The notes under the pieces are model-generated. The model saw only the letters and a program-made list of their open reading frames with translations, ran no database searches and had not been told where the DNA came from. Below, piece by piece: positions 1 to 8,663 of a stretch of DNA of 64,000 nucleotides. The DNA comes from JAUWKC01 sp035527845 (GTDB taxonomy: Bacteria > Planctomycetota > Phycisphaerae > Sedimentisphaerales > Anaerobacaceae): contig DATKZT010000082.1 of assembly GCA_035527845.1 (NCBI GenBank), positions 1 to 64,000 of the forward strand, given 5' to 3'. Both the position numbers and the translations under genes were made by a program. Position 1 is the first letter of the stretch. Each line of letters starts with the position of its first letter.

Positions 1-235
1 AGCCAAAACCAACGCAACCTCCTTTTGCACAAAGGGTTACGACAATATGGCCGATTTCCAGTCACCAAAAAGCAAACCCAAACAAACCCAAAGCAAACCC
101 AATCAAAGCCAATTCCCCAAAAACCCAAAAATCAACGCAACGTCCGTTCTGGCAAACGGTTATGGAAATGAAACCACCTTCAGCCTCCGGCAAGCCAAAG
201 CCAAACAAACCCAATCAAACCCAACTTAGCAGCCC
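1..235. repeat. Degenerate AAACCCAA-type low-complexity repeat tract
   Basis: The tract is built from short words such as AAACCCAAACAAACCCAA and AATCAAACCCAA. It shares whole phrases with the longer tract near 18.3-18.7 kb, for example CCCAAAAACCCAAAAATCAAC and a GGTTATGGAAATGAAACCACC-like phrase. Open frames here give only Lys/Gln/Pro/Asn-rich strings (KPKQTQSKPNQSQ) with no signal peptide or domain, so they are treated as repeat artefacts. Between 236 and 397 nothing else is recognised. Confidence 0.75.
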
Positions 236-397
236 CCATTTACGCATCCCCGCCACTGCCCCTGCAAACGCAAATTCCGACCCCGATTTTGCACCTAGGA
301 ACCAGCTCCGCCGCGCAGCGCAACAAAAAAAAGCCGGGTCAAAAATCGCCCCGGCCTCGGCGTGTTTCCATCATCGCACCGCTACAAAGGTCCGAAC

Positions 398-988
398 TCA
401 CCGCTCGCTTTTCTTTTTCAACAGATAATCGTCGTAGTCGATTTCCAGTTGAACCTTGTGTTTGGCCTCTTCCTCGGCCAGCGACAAAAGAACCTCGCGG
501 AACTCCGCATCTCTGACAATAGCCGCCAGCTCAACATAAAGCCTGAACGATGCCTTTTCTTTTTTCATGCCAAGAAGAAGCAGGTCCTCGTAATCCATCT
601 CCAGCGCCCCGCCGTCTTCCACAACATAACCCGACATGCTGAAATCGCTCAACTCTTTCGCTTCGTGGCGTCTCTCGGCCTCATCGATGACTCTGCCCCG
701 CTTCATTATCTCGAGCTCCAGCTTGAGCTTGTGGTCGCGCTCTTCTGCCGCAAACTCGAGGATGAGTTCTGCCATTGCCGGATTAGCCACCCTGTCCGCC
801 AGGATTCTGTAAAACGCGTCGGCCTCTTCCTCGCGAAAGATCGCAAACTCCAGAATCTCATCTACCGAATCGAACTCTCCCATGGCTCCTTTACCCTTCC
901 AATCAGTTACCGACGGCCGCTCGTGATAAACAGTCCTTTCGTGTCGCGACAAGCCGAACACCATTGCGATTCCCAGTTTGCCGGACAT
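398..988 (-). CDS. Ferritin-like / rubrerythrin-family diiron protein
   Basis: The 196-residue helical protein has two E-E-x-x-H type motifs (AEERDH and EEEAKH), the metal-ligand pattern of rubrerythrin and ferritin-like four-helix bundles. Such proteins reduce peroxide or handle iron in the cytoplasm of anaerobes. There is no C-terminal rubredoxin domain (no CxxC pair), so an outside electron donor would be needed. The start at 988 has GAGGA about 8 bases upstream. An internal ATG at 883 (MGEFDSVDEIL) matches the usual family N-terminus and has AAAGGAG, but only two bases from the start, so the first ~35 residues are uncertain. It diverges from tspO. Confidence 0.8.
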   Translation of the reverse strand: MSGKLGIAMVFGLSRHERTVYHERPSVTDWKGKGAMGEFDSVDEILEFAIFREEEADAFYRILADRVANPAMAELILEFAAEERDHKLKLELEIMKRGRVIDEAERRHEAKELSDFSMSGYVVEDGGALEMDYEDLLLLGMKKEKASFRLYVELAAIVRDAEFREVLLSLAEEEAKHKVQLEIDYDDYLLKKKSER

Positions 989-1040
989 GATTTATTATCC
1001 TCATATTTACTTGTGACTTCAAGGCATTATACTAATAGTC

Positions 1041-1523
1041 GTGAAAATCGTTGTGTTGACAAAGCTCGTGGCCTCTTTCGGCCTGACGTTCGCCGCGCCC
1101 CTCATCGGCTCGCTGTTCACCACGCGGGAGGCAATCTCCGATTGGTACGCCGGTCTCAACAGACCCTTCTTCACGCCCCCTGCCTGGCTTTTCGGCCCCG
1201 TCTGGACCATCCTGTATGCCCTGATGGCCTTATCGGCTTTTATAATCTGGCAAAAGGGCCTCGGCAGTGCTGCGGTCAAAATTGCCCTGGGCCTGTACAT
1301 TGCCCAGCTTGCTCTGAATGCGCTTTGGACTCCGCTGTTTTTCGGCCTGCAGATGCCTCTGCTTGCTTTTGTCGAAATCCTGCTGCTGTGGCTGGCCATT
1401 CTCGGTACGATATGGGCCTTCAGTACAGTCTCGACGCCCGCGGCTTTGCTGCTAATGCCCTACCTTCTCTGGACCACCTTTGCAGCGGTTCTGAATGGCT
1501 CAATCTGGCTGCTCAACCGCTGA
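1041..1523 (+). CDS. tspO: TspO/MBR family tryptophan-rich sensory protein
   Basis: This 160-residue, five-helix membrane protein has the TspO signature: NRPFFTPPAWLFGPVWTILY in the first loop/second helix, NALWTPLFFG in helix four and W-rich helix ends. TspO proteins bind porphyrins and related ligands and take part in stress signalling or tetrapyrrole breakdown. The start is a GTG at 1041; no other start fits the first helix. Length matches the family (about 155-165). It diverges from the ferritin-like gene, with only about 50 bp between them for two promoters. Confidence 0.93.
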   Translation: MKIVVLTKLVASFGLTFAAPLIGSLFTTREAISDWYAGLNRPFFTPPAWLFGPVWTILYALMALSAFIIWQKGLGSAAVKIALGLYIAQLALNALWTPLFFGLQMPLLAFVEILLLWLAILGTIWAFSTVSTPAALLLMPYLLWTTFAAVLNGSIWLLNR

Positions 1524-1672
1524 TTGCGACAAATCGTATACAGCCTGCTGACCGAAGCCCGCTTGACGTCCAAAACTGCATCTGCGTGCTGAGAACTGAG
1601 CCACGATTTTCTCTGGCATAACTCGACGACAGGTGGTAAAAAGGGGTAAAGGGCAAAAAGAAAGGTTGAATA

Positions 1673-2542
1673 GTGGCGTCCGACAAGCTGCTTATAAGCG
1701 AAACTCCCCAACTGAGCGGTCCGCCGATGCTGCTGGGTTTTTCCGGCTGGATGGACGGCGGGGAGGTTTCCACGGGCACGGTGAAGTACCTCGTCGAAAA
1801 GCTCGATGCCCGCAAGTTCGCGGAGATTGAGCCCGAGGGCTTCTACATTTACAACTTCCCCGGGCCCATGGAAATGACGGCTCTGTTCAGGCCGCACACC
1901 CAGATATCAGACGGGCTGATCCGGACCCTAGAGGTCCCCGCAAACGAATTCTTTTACGACGAGCACAGCAATATCATATTGTTCGTGGGCAAAGAACCGC
2001 ATCTGCAGTGGAACGATTTCATGGACTGCATCTTCTCGCTGTGCGCGCGGTTCGGCGTTCAGATGATGTATTTCATCGGGAGTGTGGCGGGCCTTGTGCC
2101 TCATACGCGCGAGCCCAGGCTGCTATGCTCGGTTTCCGACCCTGCGCTCAGGGAGACTTTCCAGCATTACGGTGTGAAGTTCACCAACTATGAAGGTCCC
2201 GCCAGCTTCATTACGTGCCTGACGGCCAACGCGGGCAAACACGGGCTGAACATGGTCAGTCTGGTGGCTACAATACCGGCGTACGTACAGGGCAACAACC
2301 CCAAATGCATCGAGGCCGTCACCAGAAGGCTGGCCGGCATCCTCGGCCTTCACGTTGATCTGGATGACCTGCGCCACACAAGCGATGAGTTCGAGCGCAG
2401 ACTCAGCGACGCCGTGCAGCAACAGCCCGAACTGGCCGGCAATATCGGCAGACTCGAAGAAGATTACGACAACGAAATTTTCGACAGTGAAATGGGTGAT
2501 TTGAAAAAGTGGCTCGAGCAAAAAGGAATCCGGCTCGACTGA
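1673..2542 (+). CDS. PAC2 family protein
   Basis: The 289-residue protein starts with GTG at 1673. Its N-terminal segment LLGFSGWMDGGEVSTGTVKY (residues about 15-40) is typical of the PAC2 family, which is related to proteasome assembly chaperones. Bacterial members are common in actinobacteria and planctomycetes but their role is not settled. A second family-like segment is YFIGSVAGLVPHTREP near residues 130-145. No signal peptide or membrane segment is seen. It lies 75 bp upstream of the next hypothetical gene on the same strand, and the two may be co-transcribed. Confidence 0.85.
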   Translation: MASDKLLISETPQLSGPPMLLGFSGWMDGGEVSTGTVKYLVEKLDARKFAEIEPEGFYIYNFPGPMEMTALFRPHTQISDGLIRTLEVPANEFFYDEHSNIILFVGKEPHLQWNDFMDCIFSLCARFGVQMMYFIGSVAGLVPHTREPRLLCSVSDPALRETFQHYGVKFTNYEGPASFITCLTANAGKHGLNMVSLVATIPAYVQGNNPKCIEAVTRRLAGILGLHVDLDDLRHTSDEFERRLSDAVQQQPELAGNIGRLEEDYDNEIFDSEMGDLKKWLEQKGIRLD

Positions 2543-2617
2543 ACAGTTTTACCGGTCTGTGGCCGCAGATTCAGCGTGCTTGCGCAGCATAGAGAGTTTC
2601 TTGCCTGACGAAACAAT

Positions 2618-3124
2618 ATGGACGAAACAAAGATGCTTTTGAACGCATATTACGAGACGCTTTACGAGCGGCTGGAGGTCAATAAGGGTCTTGTGGCCGA
2701 GAGGATGAAACTGCTGCTGAGCGACGAGGCGGCAACGGGCAAGCTCGGCAAGTTCGACGAAAAAAAGATCGCCGGCTATCTGGAAGCGTGTCTTGCCTTC
2801 GTTGATGAAAGACTGGAAACCTACAACCCCGTCGGGATTCAATATACTTATGATGCCTCCCGAAGAAAAGAAGCGGCGAAGCTCGAACTGCAGCTCGACT
2901 GGTACGACAGCCGGGCCGAGTTCAGGAACCTGGTGGAAACCGCACAGGCGAAATCGCAGCAGCCTGTGAGCGATGAGAAATTGCCGGAACTCGCCGACGA
3001 GCTTATCCGCGAGGTCGGCGCCTTTCCGGACAGGTCCATCATATCCACTTACGAAGCCGGGCCCGCACTGGGCAAACTGCCCGATTACATCGTCGCCAGA
3101 GCTATCGAAGAACTCATCAGGTAA
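2618..3124 (+). CDS. Conserved hypothetical protein
   Basis: I do not recognise this 168-residue protein. It is charged, mostly helical and lacks a signal peptide or membrane segment. It opens with MDETKMLLNAYYETLYERL and contains long Lys/Glu-rich stretches, with no cysteine pair or nucleotide-binding motif. Codon use and GC content match its neighbours, which argues for a real gene. It follows the PAC2 gene by 75 bp in the same direction, so a shared transcript is possible. Confidence 0.6.
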   Translation: MDETKMLLNAYYETLYERLEVNKGLVAERMKLLLSDEAATGKLGKFDEKKIAGYLEACLAFVDERLETYNPVGIQYTYDASRRKEAAKLELQLDWYDSRAEFRNLVETAQAKSQQPVSDEKLPELADELIREVGAFPDRSIISTYEAGPALGKLPDYIVARAIEELIR

Positions 3125-3246
3125 GCAAATCTTGTCGCGGCGTTGCAGCCGGCTGACTATTCTTCACCAAAAGCCCCACCCAGAATTGACTTGCCGGCCA
3201 TTCGCGTTAATGAGTCCCTGGTCGGGCCAAAAGAGGGGGGATTTGA

Positions 3247-4230
3247 CTATTCTGCGAGTTCGAAAACGCCTTTTTGCTCATCGAAGCAAAGGGCCGTTCC
3301 CTGGTGAATCAACGCAGGCGCGATGCCGAGCAGTTTGAGCGGATTATGAAAGCCGAGCACAAGCAGCTCTTCAATAGAAAGAAGGTTGAACGATGCGAGG
3401 TAATTCATGCATTGAAGGATAGTGGCGGAAGAGCCTACCAGATAACCCGTGGCCGGATTGTAAACTTTGCCGTTTTCCGCCAGTATGACATCATTACCGA
3501 GGGTGTGATATGGGCCGGGGGGCATGCCGGCAAGGGGCGAGGCGTCACTTACGATGATGCAGCGAGAGACGCCCTTGGCCCTTATGATGGTCTTGACGAC
3601 GGATGCAGGCAGGTGGTGTCCGTCGGTTATCAGCGTCGCGTAGAGGTCGTCGTTTGCGAGGCCCGCCCAGAGGGGGTTATGATGCCGGGGCAGATTGGCG
3701 GGGAGGCCGTTGCCGAGGTGCGTCAGCGCTTTGGCGCCGGCTTTTTGGAGGCGCTCCAAATCCGATTCGTCGGCAATCTGATGGCCAAGCGAGACAATTA
3801 TGCCGCGCTCAGCGCACCATTGCGCCATCTCGGGCGCCCCTTTGAGCTCGGCAGCGATGGTTATCATTCGTACGTTCTGGTCGGACCAGCCGATCATTTC
3901 TTCGAGGTATTGCACATCCGGCATTGTCACCCAGCGCAAGTCGTGGGAGCCGCGGGCGCCTTCGGCCGGTGAAATGAAAGGCCCTTCAAGATGTATTCCG
4001 AACACGCCTCCTCGAAACTCGTCAGCATCAATTACCTCGGCTATGATGGGCAAGTTTCGGCGGTAAACTTCTTTCGAACTGCTGATGAGGGTTGGCAGAA
4101 ATGCGGTCGTGCCGGCTTCGAATAATCCCCGGCAGGCCTGGGCAAAATCCTCTCGCGTCAAATCCTCGCCGGAGAAATCCACGCCCTTATATCCGTTAAC
4201 CTGCAAATCAATCAGTCCGGGTATTTTCAT
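3247..4230 (-). CDS. nagA: N-acetylglucosamine-6-phosphate deacetylase
   Basis: NagA removes the acetyl group from GlcNAc-6-phosphate to give glucosamine-6-phosphate in amino-sugar catabolism. The amidohydrolase pattern is clear: GIHLEGPFIS (metal ligand Glu), SLGHQ, LTHLGNGL in place of the usual THLFNAM, ITDGHH, and SDASPLAG holding the catalytic Asp. At 327 residues it is shorter than the typical ~380 because the N-terminal beta domain is reduced; it begins MKIPGLIDLQVNGYKGVDFSG, the usual second block of the family. The gene lies 24 bp downstream of nagB, forming a nagB-nagA operon that feeds amino sugar to fructose-6-phosphate. Confidence 0.88.
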   Translation of the reverse strand: MKIPGLIDLQVNGYKGVDFSGEDLTREDFAQACRGLFEAGTTAFLPTLISSSKEVYRRNLPIIAEVIDADEFRGGVFGIHLEGPFISPAEGARGSHDLRWVTMPDVQYLEEMIGWSDQNVRMITIAAELKGAPEMAQWCAERGIIVSLGHQIADESDLERLQKAGAKALTHLGNGLPANLPRHHNPLWAGLANDDLYATLITDGHHLPASVVKTIIRAKGVSRCIIVSDASPLAGMPPGPYHTLGNDVILAENGKVYNPATGYLVGSSATILQCMNYLASFNLLSIEELLVLGFHNPLKLLGIAPALIHQGTALCFDEQKGVFELAE

Positions 4231-4254
4231 GGTCAGAATTATTCTCCTGCAAAG

Positions 4255-4992
4255 TCATGAGAGCAGGGACGCCGCCGCTTCATCGAGAAATATTTTACAG
4301 TTTCGGTGCTTCTGAAGTATCGAGGCGGGACAGGTATTCGTGACCGGCCCCTGCAGCGTCATCGCTACCGCTTCGGCTTTTCGTACGTCCGGCACAGAGG
4401 CGATTATGCAGCGGCTCTTCATGATCTGTCTTATGCTCATCGATATGGCCTGAGTCGGTACGTCCTCCAAACTCGCAAACCATCCCTCGCCCAACTGCTG
4501 CCTCCGGCACATCCGGTCCAGCTCGACAATGATAAAGGGCTGCTCTGTATCGAAATCAGCAGGCGGGTCGTTGAACGCCAGATGTCCATTCTCTCCTATT
4601 CCGACCAGCGCCACGTCAATCGGGTGCGCGCCGATAGCCTGCCCAAGTCTTCTGCACTCGGCAATCGGGTCCTCGGCATCGCCGTTCACAAAACACACGG
4701 CCTTGAGAACTCCGACTTTGCTGATAAACCTCTCTTTGAGATATTTTCTGAAACTCGCAGGATGGTCCTGGCTCAATCCGATATATTCATCGAGGTGAAA
4801 CATTGTCACCTTCGACCAGTCAATGCCCTCGCACGCTGTCAGGCTTTTCAGCGTCTCGAACTGGCTTGTCCCCGTGGCGAGAATTATGTTGGCCGCGCCC
4901 TTATCGGCGATTGCAGATTGGATTTGGCTTTCGGCCGCCGCTGCTGCCGCCCTTCCCATCTGCTCTTTATCCTCGAAGACAAACTTCTCCAT
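4255..4992 (-). CDS. nagB: Glucosamine-6-phosphate deaminase
   Basis: NagB isomerises and deaminates glucosamine-6-phosphate to fructose-6-phosphate and ammonia. The 245-residue protein shows family blocks ILATGTSQFETLKSL (phosphate loop), FHLDEYIGLSQDHPASFR with the catalytic Asp/Glu, and GIGENGHLAFNDP with the catalytic His. Length is near the usual 240-265. It is first in a two-gene leftward operon with nagA. The start at 4992 gives MEKFVFEDKEQMGRAAAA. Together the pair suggests growth on chitin- or peptidoglycan-derived amino sugars. Confidence 0.93.
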   Translation of the reverse strand: MEKFVFEDKEQMGRAAAAAAESQIQSAIADKGAANIILATGTSQFETLKSLTACEGIDWSKVTMFHLDEYIGLSQDHPASFRKYLKERFISKVGVLKAVCFVNGDAEDPIAECRRLGQAIGAHPIDVALVGIGENGHLAFNDPPADFDTEQPFIIVELDRMCRRQQLGEGWFASLEDVPTQAISMSIRQIMKSRCIIASVPDVRKAEAVAMTLQGPVTNTCPASILQKHRNCKIFLDEAAASLLS

Positions 4993-5223
4993 ATTTGTTC
5001 CCCGGCCGGGCTCTAAAGATCATTTTCGGTTGCGAGTTTACCGCGACGCTCCTTTTTGTCAAACGCATTATTCCCCAGGCGCTTCGAATTGTCGAGCGTC
5101 GATTCTTTGTGAAGTCACCTCTGATAAGAAGCTGCGAAACTGCCCCTCGAAAACCGCTCAGATACTGGTTATAATGGCGCCGCTCGAGTGAAACACCGTG
5201 AGACAGGGTGCAGGCTATAGATT

Positions 5224-6171
5224 ATGAAGGTTCTAATATACGGCGGCGGCTCGGTAGGTCTGGGTATAGCGAGCTGCCTGCTGAAATCCGGGTCGCAGGT
5301 TGACATCCTCGCAAGGGAAACAACCATCTTTGCGCTACGCCAGGCCGGCCTGACAAGGACCGGCATCTTCGGCGACTACCACGCCGCTCCCTCAAGCTTC
5401 GGATGCTTTTCATCTCTAAGTGAGGTTCAGGCCGCACCCTATGATTTCATACTTGTCTGCACCAAGTCCTTCGATTCCGGCGAGGCCGCCGGGGACCTCT
5501 CGCAGCATGAGCTGCTTTTCGCTGATGAAACCAGAATCGTATTATTTCAGAACGGCTGGGGCAACGCAGAAAGATTCCTGCCCTTTTTCAGCAAGGACCG
5601 CGTTTACAGCGCGCGGGTCATCACCGGATTCCGTCGGCCGCACGATAATGAAGTCAATATAACCGTCCACGCCGATTCAATTCACCTCGGCAGCCTCTTC
5701 GGCTGTGACCTGTCATGCCTGAAGGATTTGGCACTGTCGATAACCGAAGGCGGAATACCGTGCGAGATAACCGACAGCATCGAAAGGGACCTCTGGGCCA
5801 AGATGCTTTACAACTGCGCGTTGAATCCGCTGGGCGCCGTTCTCGATGTCCCCTACGGAGCGCTGGCCGAGTACGAATATACCCGTCAGATCATGAACGG
5901 CATCGTAGAGGAAGTGTTTAATGTCATGGAACGTGCTGGCTACAAGACGCACTGGCAGTCGCCTGCGGATTTTCTCGAGGTGTTCTATGCGAAACTGGTT
6001 CCCGACACAGCCGGGCACAAATCGTCGACATTGCAGGACATCTTAGCCAGGAAGAAAACTGAGATCGATGCACTCAACGGCGCCGTGATTAAGCTGGCCG
6101 AAAAATGCAAAACTCAGGTTCCCTACAATCTGGTTGTCTATAACATGGTCAAGTCCATTGAAAATCGCTGA
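5224..6171 (+). CDS. Ketopantoate reductase family protein (2-dehydropantoate 2-reductase)
   Basis: The 315-residue protein begins MKVLIYGGGSVGLGIASCLL, a Rossmann GxGxxG NADPH-binding turn. FILVCTKSFDS and VLFQNGWGNAE follow at the places expected in the ApbA/PanE family. The C-terminal all-helical domain starts with DLWAKMLYNCALNPLGAVLD, carrying the conserved Lys and Asn that bind ketopantoate. The reaction would be NADPH-dependent reduction of ketopantoate to pantoate for coenzyme A synthesis. Paralogues of unknown substrate are common, so the panE symbol is withheld. It stands alone between nagB and the hydrolase gene. Confidence 0.82.
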   Translation: MKVLIYGGGSVGLGIASCLLKSGSQVDILARETTIFALRQAGLTRTGIFGDYHAAPSSFGCFSSLSEVQAAPYDFILVCTKSFDSGEAAGDLSQHELLFADETRIVLFQNGWGNAERFLPFFSKDRVYSARVITGFRRPHDNEVNITVHADSIHLGSLFGCDLSCLKDLALSITEGGIPCEITDSIERDLWAKMLYNCALNPLGAVLDVPYGALAEYEYTRQIMNGIVEEVFNVMERAGYKTHWQSPADFLEVFYAKLVPDTAGHKSSTLQDILARKKTEIDALNGAVIKLAEKCKTQVPYNLVVYNMVKSIENR

Positions 6172-6242
6172 GCGTAGAGAAGTATACTGAGCAGATGTAA
6201 ACAGGGTTTTCGTGTACCGTTGCTTCTTATGAGGAGATAAGA

Positions 6243-8630
6243 ATGAGAACAGGACAATTCAGCCGGACAATCAAGCTGCTTTTTTGGTTTTACACCATTG
6301 CATTTGCGGGCCTGGCCGCGGCGAGTGCGGACATACTCGACGACTATAACGTCATCTTCAATTCACAGAGCAGCAATCCGAGTGAGTCCATGCCGGTGGG
6401 CGGAGGCGACGTCGGCTTGAACGTCTGGGTCGAAGATAATGAGCTGCTGTTCTACATCGGGCGCGGCGGCACATTCGACGAGAATAACCAGATGCTCAAG
6501 CTCGGCCGCATCAGACTAAAGATGGAGCCCAATCCCTTTACTGAAAAAGGCCGATTCCGGCAGGAGCTGAAGCTGAGAGAAGGTTGCGTTGAGATTGAAG
6601 CGACGAACCCGGGTGCCGTCTCGGCGACCATCAAAATCTGGGCCGAGGTATTTGACCCGGTAATTCACGTGGACATCGAGAGTAATGAGCCTGTGAAGGT
6701 TGAAGCGCAGTATGAAGGCTGGCGCAACGCGGCCCGCGAGCTGCCCGCCGATTGCAGGAAAAGCCGCTTTCCCTGCATGAGCCTGGTCGGCTATCCGGGC
6801 AAGGTCACGATGTACCCGGACCATGTGACACACCGGGACGATGCCGTTATCTGGTATCATCGCAATAACAACGACGACCTCGTCTTTGACAAGGAGATAA
6901 AGCAGCAGGAGCTTGAAGAAGTCAAGGATCGTGTAGTGAATCCGCTGAAGGACCGAACTTTCGGCGGCCTGATGAAAGGTGACAATATGGTCGGGGCCGG
7001 TACGGCGGAGGGGCGCTATGCAGACACGGATTTCAAGGCGTGGAAACTGCGGAGCAAATCGCCGGGGACAAGGCATAAACTGAATATTTACCTGCATACA
7101 GACCAGGCCGAAACCATCGACAAGTGGCAAAGCGACCTGGACGAGCTGGTTCGTAACGCCGAAACCTTGCAAAAGTCCGCCTGGAAGTTGCATCAGGAGT
7201 GGTGGCGGCAATTCTGGGACCGCAGCCACGTCTTTATCAATCCTGATAAGCCCGATCCCAACGACAAGGCCTGGCAGGTCGGGCGCAATTACCAATTGTT
7301 CCGCTACATGCTCGGCTGCAACGCCTATGGAAAATGGCCGACGAAATTCAACGGCAGCTTCTTCACGTGGGACCCGGGCTTTGTAAAAAACAAACGCGGC
7401 GTCAAAACCGAAAGCCCCGACTTTCGCACCTGGGGCGGCGGCAGCTTCACGGCTCAAAATCAGCGGCTGGTTTACTGGCCCATGCTGAAGAACGGCGACT
7501 TTGACATGATGCCGTCGCAGTTTGATTTTTATCGCCGGGCCCTCAATGCCGCGGAGTTGAGGACAAAGGTTTATTGGGGACACGATGGCTGCTCATTCAC
7601 CGAGCAGCTTGAAAACTTCGGACTGCCGGTCGGCTCCTGTTACGGCTGGCTGAACGCGCTTTGCGAGTGGGGCGAGCGCAAGGTCGGCACTCCGAAGGGC
7701 GTCCAGAGCATCGGCGTGACATACCAGTTCGGCCATCAACTGGACTTTTCGTTTATGATTCTCGAGTATTATCGTTATTCGCATAAGGATATTTCGGCGT
7801 ACCTGCCATTCATCGACAGCGCGGTGACATTCTTCGATGAGCATTACCGGTACCGCCAGAAAGAGCGCACAGGCAAACCGTTGGATGGGAACGGGCACCT
7901 CGTGATTTATCCTTCGCGGGCATGTGAGACATACGTGGACGCCAACAATCCCGCCGATGTCATTGCCGGCCTGAAGGCGGTCCTGTCGCGCCTGCTGGAA
8001 CTGCCTGACAAATACGTGTCCGCGGCCCGAAAGGAAAAGTACCGCGAGATGCTCGGTCGCGTGCCGCCGCTTCCCATCAAGGAGAAAGACGGAAAGCGGT
8101 ATCTGGCCGGCGCGGAATCCTGGGGCAAGTTCGCGGTGGGCGAGATTCCGGAGTTGTATTCGGTCTTTCCGTACAACATCTTCGGTGTGGGCAGGGACGA
8201 ATTGGAACTGGCGCGGTACACCTGGACGGACTGCCTGCGCGAAAGGCAAAAGAAGATGAAGGAACCGTGGTATCAGGGGGGCATTTTCGCGGCGCGACTG
8301 GGGCTGGCCGAGGATGCCGGGGCAGTGGCGGTTTTCAAGCTCAGCGATTCCGGGCTTCGCTTTCCGGCTTTTCGTGACACCGACGACTGGACGCCGGACC
8401 ACAACTGGCTCGGAGCGGGCATGACTGGCCTGCAGGAGATGCTTATGCAAACCCCGGACCGAAAGATATATCTGCTTCCGGCCTGGCCCCGTGAGTGGGA
8501 TGTAGATTTCAAGCTGCACGCGCCCTATCAGACAGTTGTCGAGGGAGCGGTCCGCGGCGGTAAAATCGAGACCTTGAAGGTCACGCCCGAAGAACGCCGC
8601 AGGGATGTCATCATAGTCGAACCCAAATAG
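6243..8630 (+). CDS. Exported DUF5703-domain glycoside hydrolase-like protein
   Basis: This 795-residue protein starts with a Sec signal peptide (about residues 1-30, ending LAAASA). The N-terminal domain LDDYNVIFNSQSSNPSESMP with VGGGDVGLNVW matches the DUF5703 family, whose layout resembles GH95/GH65-like enzymes: an N-terminal beta-sandwich followed by an (alpha/alpha)6 barrel. The barrel half includes FNGSFFTWDPGF and GHDGCSFTEQLENFG, plausibly the sugar-binding cleft. The likely role is periplasmic or surface breakdown of complex polysaccharide; substrate is unknown. AGGAGATAAGA lies just before the ATG. The 3' end is 33 bp from a convergent oxidoreductase gene. Confidence 0.8.
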   Translation: MRTGQFSRTIKLLFWFYTIAFAGLAAASADILDDYNVIFNSQSSNPSESMPVGGGDVGLNVWVEDNELLFYIGRGGTFDENNQMLKLGRIRLKMEPNPFTEKGRFRQELKLREGCVEIEATNPGAVSATIKIWAEVFDPVIHVDIESNEPVKVEAQYEGWRNAARELPADCRKSRFPCMSLVGYPGKVTMYPDHVTHRDDAVIWYHRNNNDDLVFDKEIKQQELEEVKDRVVNPLKDRTFGGLMKGDNMVGAGTAEGRYADTDFKAWKLRSKSPGTRHKLNIYLHTDQAETIDKWQSDLDELVRNAETLQKSAWKLHQEWWRQFWDRSHVFINPDKPDPNDKAWQVGRNYQLFRYMLGCNAYGKWPTKFNGSFFTWDPGFVKNKRGVKTESPDFRTWGGGSFTAQNQRLVYWPMLKNGDFDMMPSQFDFYRRALNAAELRTKVYWGHDGCSFTEQLENFGLPVGSCYGWLNALCEWGERKVGTPKGVQSIGVTYQFGHQLDFSFMILEYYRYSHKDISAYLPFIDSAVTFFDEHYRYRQKERTGKPLDGNGHLVIYPSRACETYVDANNPADVIAGLKAVLSRLLELPDKYVSAARKEKYREMLGRVPPLPIKEKDGKRYLAGAESWGKFAVGEIPELYSVFPYNIFGVGRDELELARYTWTDCLRERQKKMKEPWYQGGIFAARLGLAEDAGAVAVFKLSDSGLRFPAFRDTDDWTPDHNWLGAGMTGLQEMLMQTPDRKIYLLPAWPREWDVDFKLHAPYQTVVEGAVRGGKIETLKVTPEERRRDVIIVEPK

Positions 8631-8663
8631 ACGTGCCCGCGAAAGAATCCCGAAAACGTGCTC